Positions 38,336 through 49,795 of a stretch of DNA of 64,000 nt are shown here, piece after piece. The stretch comes from Helopsaltes ochotensis (lineage: Eukaryota > Chordata > Aves > Passeriformes > Locustellidae). The notes under the pieces were generated by a model. That model did not search any database. It had not been told where the DNA came from and was given only the letters and a program-made list of their open reading frames with translations. The stretch spans positions 128,756 through 192,755 of the forward strand of contig VXBM01000666.1 in assembly GCA_013400155.1 (NCBI GenBank), given 5' to 3'. The position numbers were made by a program, and so were the translations under genes. Every line of letters starts with the position of its first letter. The first letter of the stretch is position 1.

Positions 38336-38643
38336 CTGTGTTTCTACAAGAAAAACGTATGCTACACAGCAGCCAGCGCTTCTCAGCAGGAAAAGCTGAG
38401 ACCAAGAACACAGAGATCTATGAAATCAGAGATGAAATAGAAAACATGAACAAGAGACATAAATTAGAAAAAAGTCATTTAGAAAAAAATCAATTTCCTA
38501 CTAAGTTCCACTTAGTCTCACAGAATACACTGATACGAAATGCAAAACAGGGAGTCCAACTCCATCAAGATGTAAAGGTTGCACAGTATGAAGGTCAGTG
38601 GCATCATGTGAATTCATTTAACTCTGAAAAAGTGTTCGGAAAA
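38336..38643 (+). CDS. Exon-like open frame of unknown gene
   Basis: A long polypyrimidine run (about 38,308-38,325) and TACTATTATAG give a strong acceptor. The frame then stays open for 308 bp up to a full-consensus donor AAA|GTAAGT at 38,644. The frame continues past the donor for five codons and stops. If spliced, the exon would enter in phase 2 (two bases complete a codon) and leave in phase 0. The roughly 102-residue product is hydrophilic, rich in K, E, N, Q and H, with no hydrophobic segment; residues 20-50 could be helical. I recognise no family. Human synteny places only ZBED3 on this strand and this is not its BED finger. It may be an exon of a lncRNA or a lineage-specific gene. Confidence 0.3.
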
Positions 38644-38649
38644 GTAAGT

Positions 38650-40169
38650 TCAGAAAAGTAAAGGTTTCTGTTGCTTTTGCAAATGCCTGAATTTGAGAGA
38701 TGTATCAATAAGAGGATGATGTGCATGGTAAAAAAAGCACACCCAAACACAAGTATAACTTACAGCTGAAGACAGAGGGCACTTCAAGAGGTGAAGTGAT
38801 CTGATGGCGACCTGACTGACCCCCTACCTAAGTGATCCAACATTAACTGGGTTGGTCCTGTACCTGCTATCTGAAGGACACAACAGCAGTTAGAATAGGG
38901 CTGGAAGAAGCTCCTGGGCATCCACCCTGGCTGCCTTCTTGGAATCAAGACCTTGTACAAAACAAGAACTCACTGGGGACAGCCGTGAAAACTTGTTATA
39001 ATAAATGTGCAGTTTGCCTGGAGATTTCATGGCACCCATGAAAGGGGGAAAATTTCCAAAACCAGTCATCTTGTGCTGCACGTTAGACTCATTCACACTA
39101 GTTTCTTCCCTCATAAATTTGATAGACAACTGGTTATCATCCTCTTCAACACCATGCCTGCAAACTTTTTGTCTATGCACTCTTCTCTATTTTTTAGGAA
39201 CTAATAAAATAAAGTCTTTAGGTTGTCATTCCAACCATGTTTTCAAGTCCTTCAGTCATTCTTGCTATGGTCCTCCAGACTACTTCCAACTTCTGGCACA
39301 GTAGGAGCTGAGAGGACGGTACGCACAGAAAATAAGTTTCTGGAGGCCAAATAAATGCTTAGATTGTTTACATGAAGCTGTAAATAATCAGAAAACCCAC
39401 TGCCATTCTCTTGGTGAAATCAGCCTTTCCAAAATTTCTAGCCCTCCTACAGGCAGACGAAGGGCTTTCACCCTGCAGAAGCATGAAGGCAGAGAAGCGT
39501 AAGTCACTTTTCCGTCCTGAACCCATGTCTCGTGTCCCTCTGACCATCAGCCAAACAGGTAGCTGAATTTTCAACTGTGACTGCAATTATAAAGAGTGTT
39601 GAAACCACCAGACTGGTGATAACAGACTCTCTGCATACCTTCAGGGTGCCTCGACCTCAGCAACCTGTAACAGGCCATGTCAGGCCACTGCAGAAATATT
39701 TTCTACTCCTGGGAGGTGTTGTGTGGGTGTGCTCCTCTGTGACATTACTCTGACCACAATCCCTGCTTACGTGGCCATGCTGGAAATAAAATGGTCTCTA
39801 CCTTTTGCATTTCTGGTGATAATGTCAGTGCCCTACAGGAACAAGGCAATTGTATGCCAGTGCATATGTACAGCATGATCACTTTTAACATGAAACAACA
39901 AGGAGAAGCATAGGGAAAATTTGGCATAGGAAATTTATCCAATGGGAATTGCAGTTCTCAAGGTTGAAATTTCAACAAATTCTTCCATATCTGCTGACTG
40001 CCTTATGAAACTTTAACAGTCCAAAGAAGATCTTGGACTTTCACCTCTTCTGGAAGACTGCAGCACAGTAAGACACGGGCCATGTATTGATAACAGCTTT
40101 CAAAGACTGGATTTGTGCATCAAAGTACTGAAGCTTTTTCATTGACTTTTGAGATGTCAGTAATCCACA
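38650..40169. other. Non-coding stretch, no gene recognised
   Basis: Short overlapping open frames only (for example 38,890-39,180 minus and 39,005-39,304 plus), without splice support. Confidence 0.5.
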
Positions 40170-41080
40170 TGAGGGTCGACATGGCTTCATTAAGGGCAAA
40201 TCATGCCTGACAAATTTGGCAGCCTCCTGCAGTGGGCTTACAGCATCGGTGGATAAGGGAATGTCATCTAACTGGACCTGTGCAAAGCATTTGAAGCTTT
40301 CATGCACACCCTTGACTCTACAGTGGAAAGATGTGGATTAGACAGGTGGATCCACTCAGAGGGTAAGGAATTGCCTGACTGCTCCTGCTCCAAGAGCTGT
40401 GGCCCATGGTCGGGAGTCTGGGTGCAGAGGAGTGGCGAGTGGTGCTCCTCGGGGCTCTGCACTGAGGGCAGCATTACATAAACATCCTTGTCAGGGACAC
40501 AGACAGTGGGATCAGGTGCACCGTCCGCAGGCGGGCGGGTGACACCGAGCTTTGGGGTGCCACAACTGCTTGGGGGGCACAACACGCTGGAGGGGCCTCC
40601 AGCATAAGAGAAGAACCTGCTGGAGCAGATCCAGAGAAAGGCAGAGAACTGACCAGAGAGCTGGAGCACCTCTCTTGTGTGAAAAGGACAAGAGAATTGA
40701 GGTTGTTCAGTTTGCAGATGAGAAGGTCATGGGGAAACCTGCCAGTACCTAAGGGGGAACTTCAGGAAATATGGGGGAGGGTTTTTTATTATGGAGTGTA
40801 ATTATAGGACAAGGGGGAATGTCTTTGAACTGAAAGAGGATAGTTTATATTAGATATCAGGAAGAATTCTTTACTGTGAGCCCATTGAGGCACTGGAAGA
40901 GGTTGCTCAGGGAATCTGTGGAATCTGTCCCATCCGTGGAAGGGTTCAAGGACAGTTTGGATGGGGCTTTGTGCAACATGGTCTAGTGGAAGGTCTCCTT
41001 GTCCATGGCAGGGTGTGGAGCTAGGAGATCTTTAAGGTTCTTTTCAACCCAAACTATTTTATTAACCTATGATTCTATCA
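40170..41080 (+). mobile_element. CR1 LINE fragment, plus orientation
   Basis: It begins in the reverse-transcriptase region (GGCTTCATTAAGGGCAAATC, then TGGATAAGGG). It runs through GTGGGATCAGGTGCACC, GGTGACACCGAGCTTTGGGG and ATCAGGAAGAATTCTTTACTG to the CR1-type 3' tail (CAACCCAAACTATTTTATT, CCTATGATTCTATCA). The tail shows the 8-bp ATTCTATG-type microsatellite that ends CR1 copies. Stops and indels break the frame. It is 5'-truncated, as is usual for CR1. Confidence 0.9.
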
Positions 41081-42389
41081 CTTGAAAATAGTAGGTAGCT
41101 GATGTGCTTATCTTTTAAATCATGAAAGAGTTAGTAATTCAATTGCTGCCATGACTTACTGCAGCTTCTTCAGCCTCATGTTCATGCACTGGTTGTAAGT
41201 GTGCTGATGTAGAGTGCAGACCAGACAGCATGGGGATCCCAGTCATGAAACTGGTGTAGCCAAGGAACAGCATGAGATTTTTGCTGTAAGCCAGAAGATG
41301 TGAATAGGAGACATGACTGGGGAAAGGGAAACTGAAGGCAAAAAATCTAACCCAGCTTGCTTGCTAAATACATTCCATCCTGTGCAGGAAAAGCTAGGGA
41401 CTCTGAGAGTAAAGAGGGCACGACAATATAATTATACATTAAATCATAAAGCGAGAAAAATTGACAGTGTTAGTTAGCATCATGCAGTTAAAGCAGTCAA
41501 CAACTGGAAACTATAGTTCTTGCATTTCTGCAACACTTGAGGGCCTCACTGCAATGATAACAATGTTCTCTTCATGTTGATTTTCTTTGTGATGTATGAA
41601 CATGCTCGGACATGTTTTGGCTTTGGTTACTATCTCGCATTCTGAGGATCTAGGGCTAGGAATATATTTCTGTTTCTATTAATGCTAGCATAAATTCCAA
41701 GTAACTGCATTGAACTCAAAGACGTGTCATCATTTAAAAAAAACCCAATAAACAAACAGATGCAACCATCCATGAAATAATATCCTATCTTTACATAAAC
41801 AACAGAAACTTACAAGTGGTAAGTAGCTGGCGAAAAATAACATTCTGAAAGCCTAAAGTGAAGACTCTTATCTTTACTTTGCATTGAAGGGTTTCTTACT
41901 CCAAATGAGCCTTATGGATTCCAAAATACACTTTGTAAAATCATTGCTGTCACTTGAGACACTCCAACTGAAGCCTGTAGAAAAAATGATGCCACTACAG
42001 CTGTCAAGAGTTAGGTATTTCAAGGCTCTAGATTATTTTTAACAGTATGTAGAAGAATATAATATAAAAAACATGTAATTATTGAAAAAAAAGATACACG
42101 ATCTGAAAAGTGCAGTTTTCAAAATAAGCAAGTATCCTGACACCTGTGACATTGCTGCAATTTGGCCAGCACTATGATAACACCAACTATTACTGCAGCT
42201 GTCACCCAAAATGCTGAATAAAAACAGACAGTAAATGCTTTGTTTAGGTGAGCAAACACAGGGTATCTAAATCAATGACATTAGAAAGATCTTCCTTAGC
42301 TAACTGCAGTAGTGCAACACACATAGTTTGGCAGGAGGATGGTGCTGCAAAAGGAGAACACGTTTTCTCAGCTTGGGATCAAGTTCCTG
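41081..42389. other. Non-coding stretch, no gene recognised
   Basis: AT-rich unique-looking DNA, with no open frame of note. Confidence 0.55.
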
Positions 42390-42625
42390 CAAAGTCTGAC
42401 ATAATCATTTTAAGTCACAAAATGAGATTAGCTCAGTTTGTTAGAGCCTGGTGCTAATAATGCTAAAGTTGTAGCTTTGATCCCCATATGGACCACTCAC
42501 TTAAGAACCGGACTTGATAATCCTTGTGGGTCCCTTCCAACTCAGAATATTCTGTGAGTCAGTGAAATTTCTCCTCCAGCTTGAAGTGTTAGGGTATGTG
42601 TATAGACTTCTATACTAATATTATA
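42390..42625. repeat. Left copy of a diverged direct repeat, split by a SINE
   Basis: TTCCTGCAAAGTCTGACATAA...ATTTT (about 42,385-42,413) continues after the SINE as ATTTCTCCTCCAGCTTGAAG...TTAGGG...GTG (about 42,566-42,600). The same order, uninterrupted, appears at 43,676-43,775. The two copies differ at scattered positions. Confidence 0.8.
42423..42560 (+). mobile_element. tRNA-Ile-headed SINE with CR1 tail (TguSINE1-like)
   Basis: The 5' part aligns with a tRNA-Ile(AAU) gene. It has an A box TTAGCTCAGTTTGTTAGAG, an anticodon loop CTAATAA, a B box GCTTTGATCCC and an acceptor end GGACCA. About 10 bp further on comes a CR1-type tail: GGACTTGATAATCC, TTGTGGGTCCCTTCCAACTC, AGAATATTCTGTGA. This is the composition described for the zebra finch TguSINE1, an RNA polymerase III-transcribed element mobilised by CR1 enzymes. 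The B box and stems carry mutations, so this copy is likely inactive. It interrupts a sequence that exists without the insertion at 43,676-43,775. Confidence 0.88.
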
Positions 42626-42642
42626 TTCAGTTTTGCATGGAC

Positions 42643-43672
42643 AGGTTTTGGTAGCAGGAGAGCTAACAGAGGAGATAGCTTCTTTGAGAAACTACCAGAA
42701 GCTTCCCCCTATGTCTGACAAAGCCATAGCCAGCTGGCTCAGAGATGGAGCCACTGCTGACCAAGGCTGGGCCAAGCAGAATTGATGGTAAGGTCTCTCT
42801 GATAACAGATTTTAAAATTGAAAAAGTTATTGTGTAGATGTAGCAGTTTGAAAATGTTTGAGAGGAACTGTGTACACAGCAAGGTCAGTGGAGAAGGATG
42901 GGGACAAGCTGATGCAGGCACCAGAGCTGGGATTCCCCTGCAGCCCGTGGTGCAGACCATGGTGAAGCAGCCGCGCCCCTGCAGCCCCCAGAGATCCACC
43001 TGCAGCCCCTGGAGGAGCCCCACATCAGAGCAGGTGAGTACCTGAAAGGAGCCTGTGAATCTGTGGGAAACCCATGCTGTAGCTGGCTCTTGGCAGGGAC
43101 CTGAGAGTTCATGAAAGAGGAGCCTGCTGGAGCAGGTTTCCTGGTAGGACTTGTGACCCTTTGAAAAACCCATGTTGGAGCTGGCTGCACCTGAAGGACT
43201 GCACCCCGTGGAAAAGGACTCACGCTGGAGTATTTCATGGAGAACTGCACCCCGTGGGATGGACTCACATGGGAGAAGTTTGTAGAGGTCTGTCTCCTGT
43301 GGGAGGCACCCCACACTGGAGCAGAGGAAGGACCCCTCTCCCTGGGCAGCGGCAGGAACAACTTGTGGTGAACAGACTGTAACCTCTATTTCCTGCACAG
43401 GTAGGAAGTAGAGCTTGGAAAAGAGGGAGGGGTGTGGGGAAGTTTTTAAGATTTTATCTTACTCCTCATTATCCTGCTCTGATTCTGTTAGTAATCAATT
43501 CAATTATTATCCCCAAGTTCAGTCTATTTTGCCTGCAATTTGGTGAGCAACTTCTCCAGGTGTTTATCTCAACCCATGAACACTTAGTTCTATTTTCTCT
43601 CTCGTGTCCACTAGCAGAAGGGGAGTGTAGCTTTGGTGGGTGCCTGACACCCAGCCAGCATCAAACCACTAC
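42643..43672 (+). mobile_element. Avian ERVL-type solo LTR, about 1 kb
   Basis: It starts AGGTTTTGGTAGCAGG and ends CAAACCACTAC. Internally it contains repeated CTGCAGCCC(C/G)TGG-type and GGACTGCACCCCGTGG-type units of roughly 40-50 bp. An AAGATTTTATCTTACTCCTCATT region, a GTTAGTAATCAATTCAATTA polyadenylation-like zone and a TTTGGTGGGTGCCTGACACCCAGCC terminus follow. This is a passerine LTR type with an internally repetitive U3. The 158-219-residue frames on the minus strand arise from those GC-rich subrepeats. No gag, pol or env sequence adjoins. The element at 1-252 is the same family. Confidence 0.85.
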
Positions 43673-43675
43673 GTT

Positions 43676-43775
43676 TTTCCTGCAAAATCTGACACAACCA
43701 TTTTGATTTCTCCTTCAGCTTGAAGAGTTAGGGCAGGTGCATGTGTGTGGTGTTCTGTACCAGCATCCAAGCCAT
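43676..43775. repeat. Right copy of the direct repeat, without SINE
   Basis: TTCCTGCAAAATCTGACACAA, CCATTTTGATTTCTCC, TTCAGCTTGAAGAGTTAGGG and a GTGTGTGG segment mirror the left copy at 42,390-42,625 minus the SINE. Homology begins within a few bases of the LTR 3' end. Confidence 0.8.
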
Positions 43776-46329
43776 TATCTGTTGAATAACATTGGCTATG
43801 AGCTCCATCAGTCAGATCATTAGGTGATGGCAGCAGCCAGTGTGCACTCACTGAAGTCAAGGTGAAATTCCATTTGAGGCTCCTACCCTTACATTCCAGA
43901 ATCTGTAGGTTGCCCTTTTGAGCTGTCAAACCCAGGCATACTGTCTAGTGAACTGAAACTTTCTTTCTTTCTTTCAAAGCAAAATAAATAAAAACGATGG
44001 TGAACAAAATGACATGACTCATTAGTTAAATCCCCCCAGAAAACACTCTCTTTACACTCTTTCCCGCAAGAAAACACTCTACCTAAATCAGTAGTGGCAG
44101 CTATTAATAATCCTGCCAGCTGTTACAGGAGGCCTTTGCAGTATACTGAGATCTCAACCTTAAGGTCTCCTGATAATGCATCTACTGCAGCATTTTAAAA
44201 ATTAGCCTTACACTCAGTTAAGCCGTCTTAATCTTTATTTGTAATGACTAAAGTGATTTATCTAGGCTTCTAGTTTGTTAGTTTTAGTGGTGGATATTGG
44301 GAATTAGCATTTTATGTAGCCAGGTGTCAGCACTGTCTAGGGGAAAGATAATACTTCACTGAATGCAAGTCACAGGACAGTGAGGAAATAGGTGAGGATC
44401 ATGTCACATGCTGTAGACAGTTGTTTAAACATTTTTGCAGTGTTCCCCATCACTCAAATAACTCCAAATAAACAGACATGGGTTTTGCAGAAGACCTGTG
44501 GAAGAAGGAATGTAGCAGCTTGTGTTTACTTCCAAAGTGTGAAAGGTTGCATTAAAATCACATTCAGTTTTCACTCAGGTCTGGCTATGGCAAAATTCAA
44601 TTTAAATGGGCATTTAAGCAAGCAAGGTGCAGACTTCAATCATCATCCTAATGGCAGGGTGTCCGCAGAGTGCCACATGTACAGATGTGGGAAAACAGAT
44701 GAAGCTGAAAGTCACAGTCATCTTTTGTATGTATTTCTCCATCAAGTCAAAGCCTACAAAGAGTATCTCAGTTTGTAATAAAGCTCCACATATTCCAAAT
44801 TCAGAATATCAGAAAAGATATCCTTCTTTAAATACACTAAAGACATACAGTGGATAAAGCTATTTTAAGGAACTTGTGTACTGTGACCAATTTCCAAGTC
44901 AAGTCTTTATTGTATAAAAATCTCAAATAAAGCATTTATATGATAAAATGAAAGGTAAAATAAAAAATGGAACTACTGCACAAAAAAATTATTCAAAAAC
45001 ATCCCACTTATAGTCTCCTTCTCATCAAGTGCTTTAAAAAGCTCTAAACTGCTGGATACACTCTAAACTTGTCCACCCACTTATGTGGTGCTCAACCTGG
45101 ACAAGGAGAAGAAGTCCACTTCCTCTGGTTACCATGCTCACATCACACTGACTTTGTGGTAGATAATAACTGCTCATGGTCAAATAACACACCCAGACAG
45201 AAGATCTGCTCTCTCATGTCAATCACCCCAATCAAAAAAACCCAAGCCTCTTGGTCAACACAGATCAGGAAGTCTCTCGGAAAGACTTCCAAACAGAAAA
45301 CACACCCCAGATATGCCTCAGTGGACTTTTTCCTGCCTCTGTCTTCGAGGAGGATGAGTGCACCTAAAATACACTGTGCAACCACCTATTAATAGAGAGT
45401 TGCATGAAGACCTGCCTGTGAGCAAATGTTTGGGAACACCAGGACTTTGCACAATGTTACACAACAAAGAATGCCACTTTAAGAACCAAACAGAACATTT
45501 AAAAAACTGAAATGGTCCACTGCTGTACCACTTACTGATTGCATTTTTTTTTACCTGTTTCTTTTTTGAAGGGATTTGCTAAGGAAGTTATGGAACAGAA
45601 ACGGTACTTCTGATTCACAATAAACCTTACTCAACATCACTGGGCGCTTTACACTACTCCTGCCTGGTGGTGGTACAGGCTGAGTAAAGAGGATAAAAGA
45701 CTGAAAAAACAAGCCCAGTGAGCAATCTGATGGTGGTAACTCGAGTGTCACAGTTTTACTTAATCAGCACACTGTTTTTTGATGTGTAGAAGGCAGAAAT
45801 CTGCGTTTTCTTAAATGAAGAAATCTGATTATCTAGAAGAAAAAAATAAGCCAGAGGAAACAACAAAGTAAGGAACAAAGGACTGAAGGAGGAAAATGTT
45901 AGAGGTGAACAAGTTTTTGTGCAAGACTCAGAGCGCTACACATTCTAGCTTTACAATCTGTGAACTTTTCAGTCCCATGAAGTCCAGCAATCGAGGTTTG
46001 GCCAAAGTACACCACCTGCAGTAGCAACCAGGCTTGCCTGAAGACTACCAAGGCAACACTATTGTCCTTGGACAGAAAATGGAAGACGAAGAGAAGGCCT
46101 GGGTAGCCTGAGGAGCAGGGGCTGTAAGGCTTTTTACAACAGACGGTCAGGGTAAGGCAGATTTAATTTCAGAGTCAGCTCTGTGTCAACGAGGTGCTCC
46201 GAGGCTCCCATGGTAGGCTGCGCTGGCTTTTCCTGGCATCTTTCTCAGTATCACTCCTGAGATGCCACTCATTCAATTCTTAGGATCATTTCCGAGCCTA
46301 AATGTTTAAAAAAATCATGGAGGCGTGCT
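43776..46329. other. Non-coding stretch, no gene recognised
   Basis: AT-rich unique-looking DNA. The open frame at 44,392-44,778 plus has no domain or splice features. Confidence 0.5.
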
Positions 46330-46780
46330 TTTAAGCTACTGTTTATGCCTGCCGCTTTGGTTCGTCTGCCTCTCCCCCGGTACCGTGAGGCATTCCCTAC
46401 TCCTCGCTCTCGTCCCGACCGCATAGCGGCACACCAGCGGGCAGCTGAGGGCTCCTCCCGGNNNNNNNNNNNNNNNNNNNNNNNNNNNNNNNNNNNNNNN
46501 NNNNNNNNNNNNNNNNNNNNNNNNNNNNNNNNNNNNNNNNNNNNNNNNNNNNNNNNNNNNNGGGAGACGGCGTCGGGCCCGGCTGGCTGCGCAGAAAGCC
46601 GGGCCGGGAGCCCCGTTTCTTCCCCTGCCCTGTTAAAGGAGGAGCTGCAGGAGGGGCGGCATGTGTGCTGTTGGCAGCGCTGGAATGACACCGGGACACC
46701 TGGACACGGAGGGAGGAGAGCGGATGGTGCCCCGAAGGGTTGAACAAGGATCGCTGCTACTGTAAACCCGTACGCAGGTA
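46330..46780. promoter_or_regulatory. CpG island with a gap and a plus-strand splice donor
   Basis: CpG-rich sequence on both sides of a 100-N gap. A full-consensus plus-strand donor (TACGCAG|GTATGT) lies at 46,777/46,778, so a first exon starting in the island and ending at 46,777 is plausible. Such a transcript would run toward AGGF1 tail to tail, the arrangement of human ZBED3, but no BED zinc finger is visible downstream. The promoter assignment is inference. Confidence 0.5.
46462..46561. other. Assembly gap (100 N, probably unknown size)
   Basis: Exactly 100 undetermined bases inside a CpG island. A round 100 is commonly used for gaps of unknown length. Confidence 0.99.
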
Positions 46781-48760
46781 TGTTCATCAAAAGAGGCATT
46801 GCTGGGTTAAAATAATGTGCAGGTGAAACCCGTTTAGAAGTCAAGAAACTCGCTGAGAAAAAACATCTCACGTTAAGAGAGATGTTAAGAGGTGGCAGCA
46901 TTTGGAAAAGATCATATCCATTGGAATGCGCCTTTCGGTACAGCTTGTTGCTTACCAAGATGCTGGTTTCCACCTCTCTTCCAGCTGCCGTGCATTTCTT
47001 ACCTGCTGGTAGAAAGCCTCAGTCTTTCACTTCACACAACCTTCACACAACCAGCTGCAGCAGCTTTGCTTGAACAAACACTCCAGTTTCACCCTATGGT
47101 ATGTTTTGTAAAAGCAGTTCATATGAACATAGTTCAGGGCCTTTCACACAAATCTGATTGCACTCCCTGTTTTTATGTGCCAGCTGGATTGTTCAGCTCT
47201 TAAGATAAGAATGTACCTACTACTCTTTATTTTAAATTTCAGAAATATGTTTGGCAAAATTCACTGCAAGGACTACAGAAAATAGTTTGTTTATATAAAC
47301 GGATTGACTTAATCAGTAATTTTAGGATTTTAAGTATTCACAAGCAGTATTTATATATAAAGCAAACTGCTAAAACTTAATTTGGCTGTATAAAAAAGCA
47401 ACGCTAAGTATCGTAAGCTGGGTAAGGCAACAGGATGGTTGGAGGACTGAGAAAGTAAGACAGTTAAACTTCGTGCTGTATCTTACTGGTTATAGCCTCC
47501 AAAATTATAATAGTGCAATAGCAACTCATGTTCCCCTTCTGACATGAGGGAAAGCAGTAGTGCATTTGCATATAAGGCTTCCACACCATTGGTGGTTTTC
47601 ACCTCACTCATTTGTACTTAAAACTTTATAAGGGGTCACTAAGGTAAAGGATGAAAAGTCATATTTAGTTCAGTACAAGTCTTCCTACTCAATTAAAGGT
47701 ACACAACTGCTTGATGAGGATTGCGTTACTTCCAGTTGTTTTGTTAACAATCTGTGTATTAACGGTACTGCTTTTTCCACTTCCCTCGGCAGCATCAAGA
47801 GAGAATAGGATTTGTTGCACCAACACTGAAGCAAGAAAGAGTAAGCTTCAGCCCTTTATATGGAACTGCTGAAAGAGGAAGCTGCAGTACTGAGAGCAGT
47901 CAGTCTTGACTGCACGAGACCATGCCTCTCACAGAAGGCAAATGATGTCTTGCTTCAAAAACTTCAAGAAATGCACACTTGTTGATTCACTGTTCATAGA
48001 GCTATTACATTTGAATAACTGGGGAAAGTTACGATTCCTACTCACATTAAATTAAAATTTATAGTTTGATTTACTCTGAAGAGTACAGAAGTAAAAAGAA
48101 AAAAAAGCAAAAACATTCTTTTAGCATACAGAGGCTTTTTCCTCCTACTAACAGGAACAGCCTTTTAGATAAATGGTGTTTTAAAACTCAACAAATACAG
48201 AACAGAATTTACAGAACATTTTTCACAGCTAGAAGAAGCCTCTGAAAATGTGAAGTTGCCAATAAAAGGGAATGCAACAGCAAAGTACGTAATACAGCAA
48301 TAGTTGTATATTATTGCAACAGCAATAATACACGTCTGTCACTCAATCAGTAGAAACCTAACTGCTTACAAAGGCAAACAGTGACCTCATTTTAGTTATG
48401 CTCCTCCATGCGTTGAGTGCAGGTAGTTGTATCTTCACCTTTGTCTGCAGAAGTAAGGGGTGCTTCAGGTTGTAAACTTGGGTGTGTTTCATGATTTAAA
48501 AATAGACTGGACCTTTTGTTTTATACTGTATGCATCTAGATTAAGACAAGTGGCTGGTAACTTGTTCTGGTTTTACTTCACAGTGCTTCACAGTTGCCTG
48601 CATGATCTGGTAGGATGGTAAGACGTCCAAGGAAACATGGTAAAGTATCAACTTTAACTTGAACCAAGTGGGATTAAGTTCTACTCATTTTAGAAGAGCA
48701 TGCCTATCCAACATATGGACAGAATAGTACAAAGAACCACGCTGCTTAAATTGACAATGA
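46781..48760. other. Non-coding stretch between CpG island and AGGF1 3' end
   Basis: AT-rich DNA with no ZBED3-like BED finger or other protein recognisable on the plus strand. Confidence 0.5.
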
Positions 48761-49594
48761 TTTATTGTGTTTAGGAACATTCAATAAATACCAATCTTGT
48801 AGCTTCAGTTTGGAAATCCTTCCACATCAAAAATCAGTTGTTTGTGTTGGTTTTTTTCTGGCATAAACTCCATTGCCAGCAATGGATGTATCAGAAAAAG
48901 AAGTTAATAAATACAAACAGACAGCAGTTTTCAAACATACCCCTTCTTTTAAAGGCATGATACAGATTTACTAAACAAATCTCAAACAAGTTCTTCACAG
49001 AAGAAAATTTTGCTACAAGCTGTCTCTGAACATAGTTTTCTTCACTAATGCTGGTAGTTTATTTCACGGAGTACAGTATTTTTGAACAGTAATGATGAAT
49101 CATTTAAAAACAAGCATTTCCCCCCTTTTTCTTTGCCAAATGTATGCTGAGACATAGCTAGTACTGAAATGTATGAATTTAAGAGTGGTGTGCCTCTTAT
49201 CGAGCACTTCTGGGGGAATTATTTTTTCATCTTGATTTTAAATCACTGTTCAAATTTTAAAGGTATCATATTTAAGTATGATGGTTGTTTTGTGTAACTT
49301 TCTGTGAAGTGTAAAAACACAATGGAAGATTCCTGCTTGTGATGAAAATAATTTTCAAGTACTTAAATTTGAATATCCCTCTAAACTCCATTCATATCTT
49401 AATAAAAATGTGTATAAAAGCATGAAGACTACAGAAAACCAATTAACGTAACAGGGTTAATCTTGAGTAAGTTCTTCCACAACTGTATTTTACATATAAC
49501 CAAAATCCTGCTTTAGCAAAAGCAAAAAGAGTAAAAATAAATTCTCTCCCAACTATTTATACTCAGGAATTACCTTGGTGTGGGTCTAGATACT
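48761..49594 (-). other. AGGF1: AGGF1 3' UTR with candidate polyadenylation signals
   Basis: Downstream of the AGGF1 stop the minus strand is AT-rich and has AATAAA at 49,058-49,063 and at 48,761-48,766. These would give 3' UTRs of about 530 and 830 nt. The distal signal is followed by T/G-rich sequence on the minus strand. Which is used cannot be told from sequence. Confidence 0.5.
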
Positions 49595-49795
49595 TTAGTC
49601 TACAGTCCCTCTAACCCAAGGTGTAATCTTATGTGGTTCCCTTTGTGATTTAGGGTCTTGGAAGTTTTCAGCAAACCTCTCTCTTGCTTTATCCCAGTTC
49701 TTTTTATTCTTGCTCTGGACAAGCTGAACATCTTCAATTGAGGCTGGTCTCCTAGTACCTAAACCTGCATGCTTCTGATGGATCTCCAGTTGGAT
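49595..49795 (-). CDS. AGGF1: AGGF1 last coding exon and stop
   Basis: Acceptor ATTTGACAG; phase 0; 66 codons plus TAA at 49,597-49,595. It starts IQLEIHQKHAGLGT (end of G-patch), continues with NKKNWDKARERF and ends PWVRGTVD, matching the human C-terminus PWVKGTLE in position. Confidence 0.96.
   Translation of the reverse strand: MQLEIHQKHAGLGTRRPASIEDVQLVQSKNKKNWDKARERFAENFQDPKSQREPHKITPWVRGTVD

Noticed and set aside
42423..42495. A genuine tRNA-Ile gene
   Set aside because: Stems and B box are mutated and a CR1 tail is attached, so it is a SINE head rather than a tRNA gene.
42739..43398. 219- and 158-residue minus-strand frames
   Set aside because: They lie wholly inside an ERVL LTR and derive from its GC-rich subrepeats.
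46781..48760. ZBED3 coding exon expected by synteny
   Set aside because: No BED zinc finger or ZBED3-like sequence seen; may be in a gap, elsewhere or absent.
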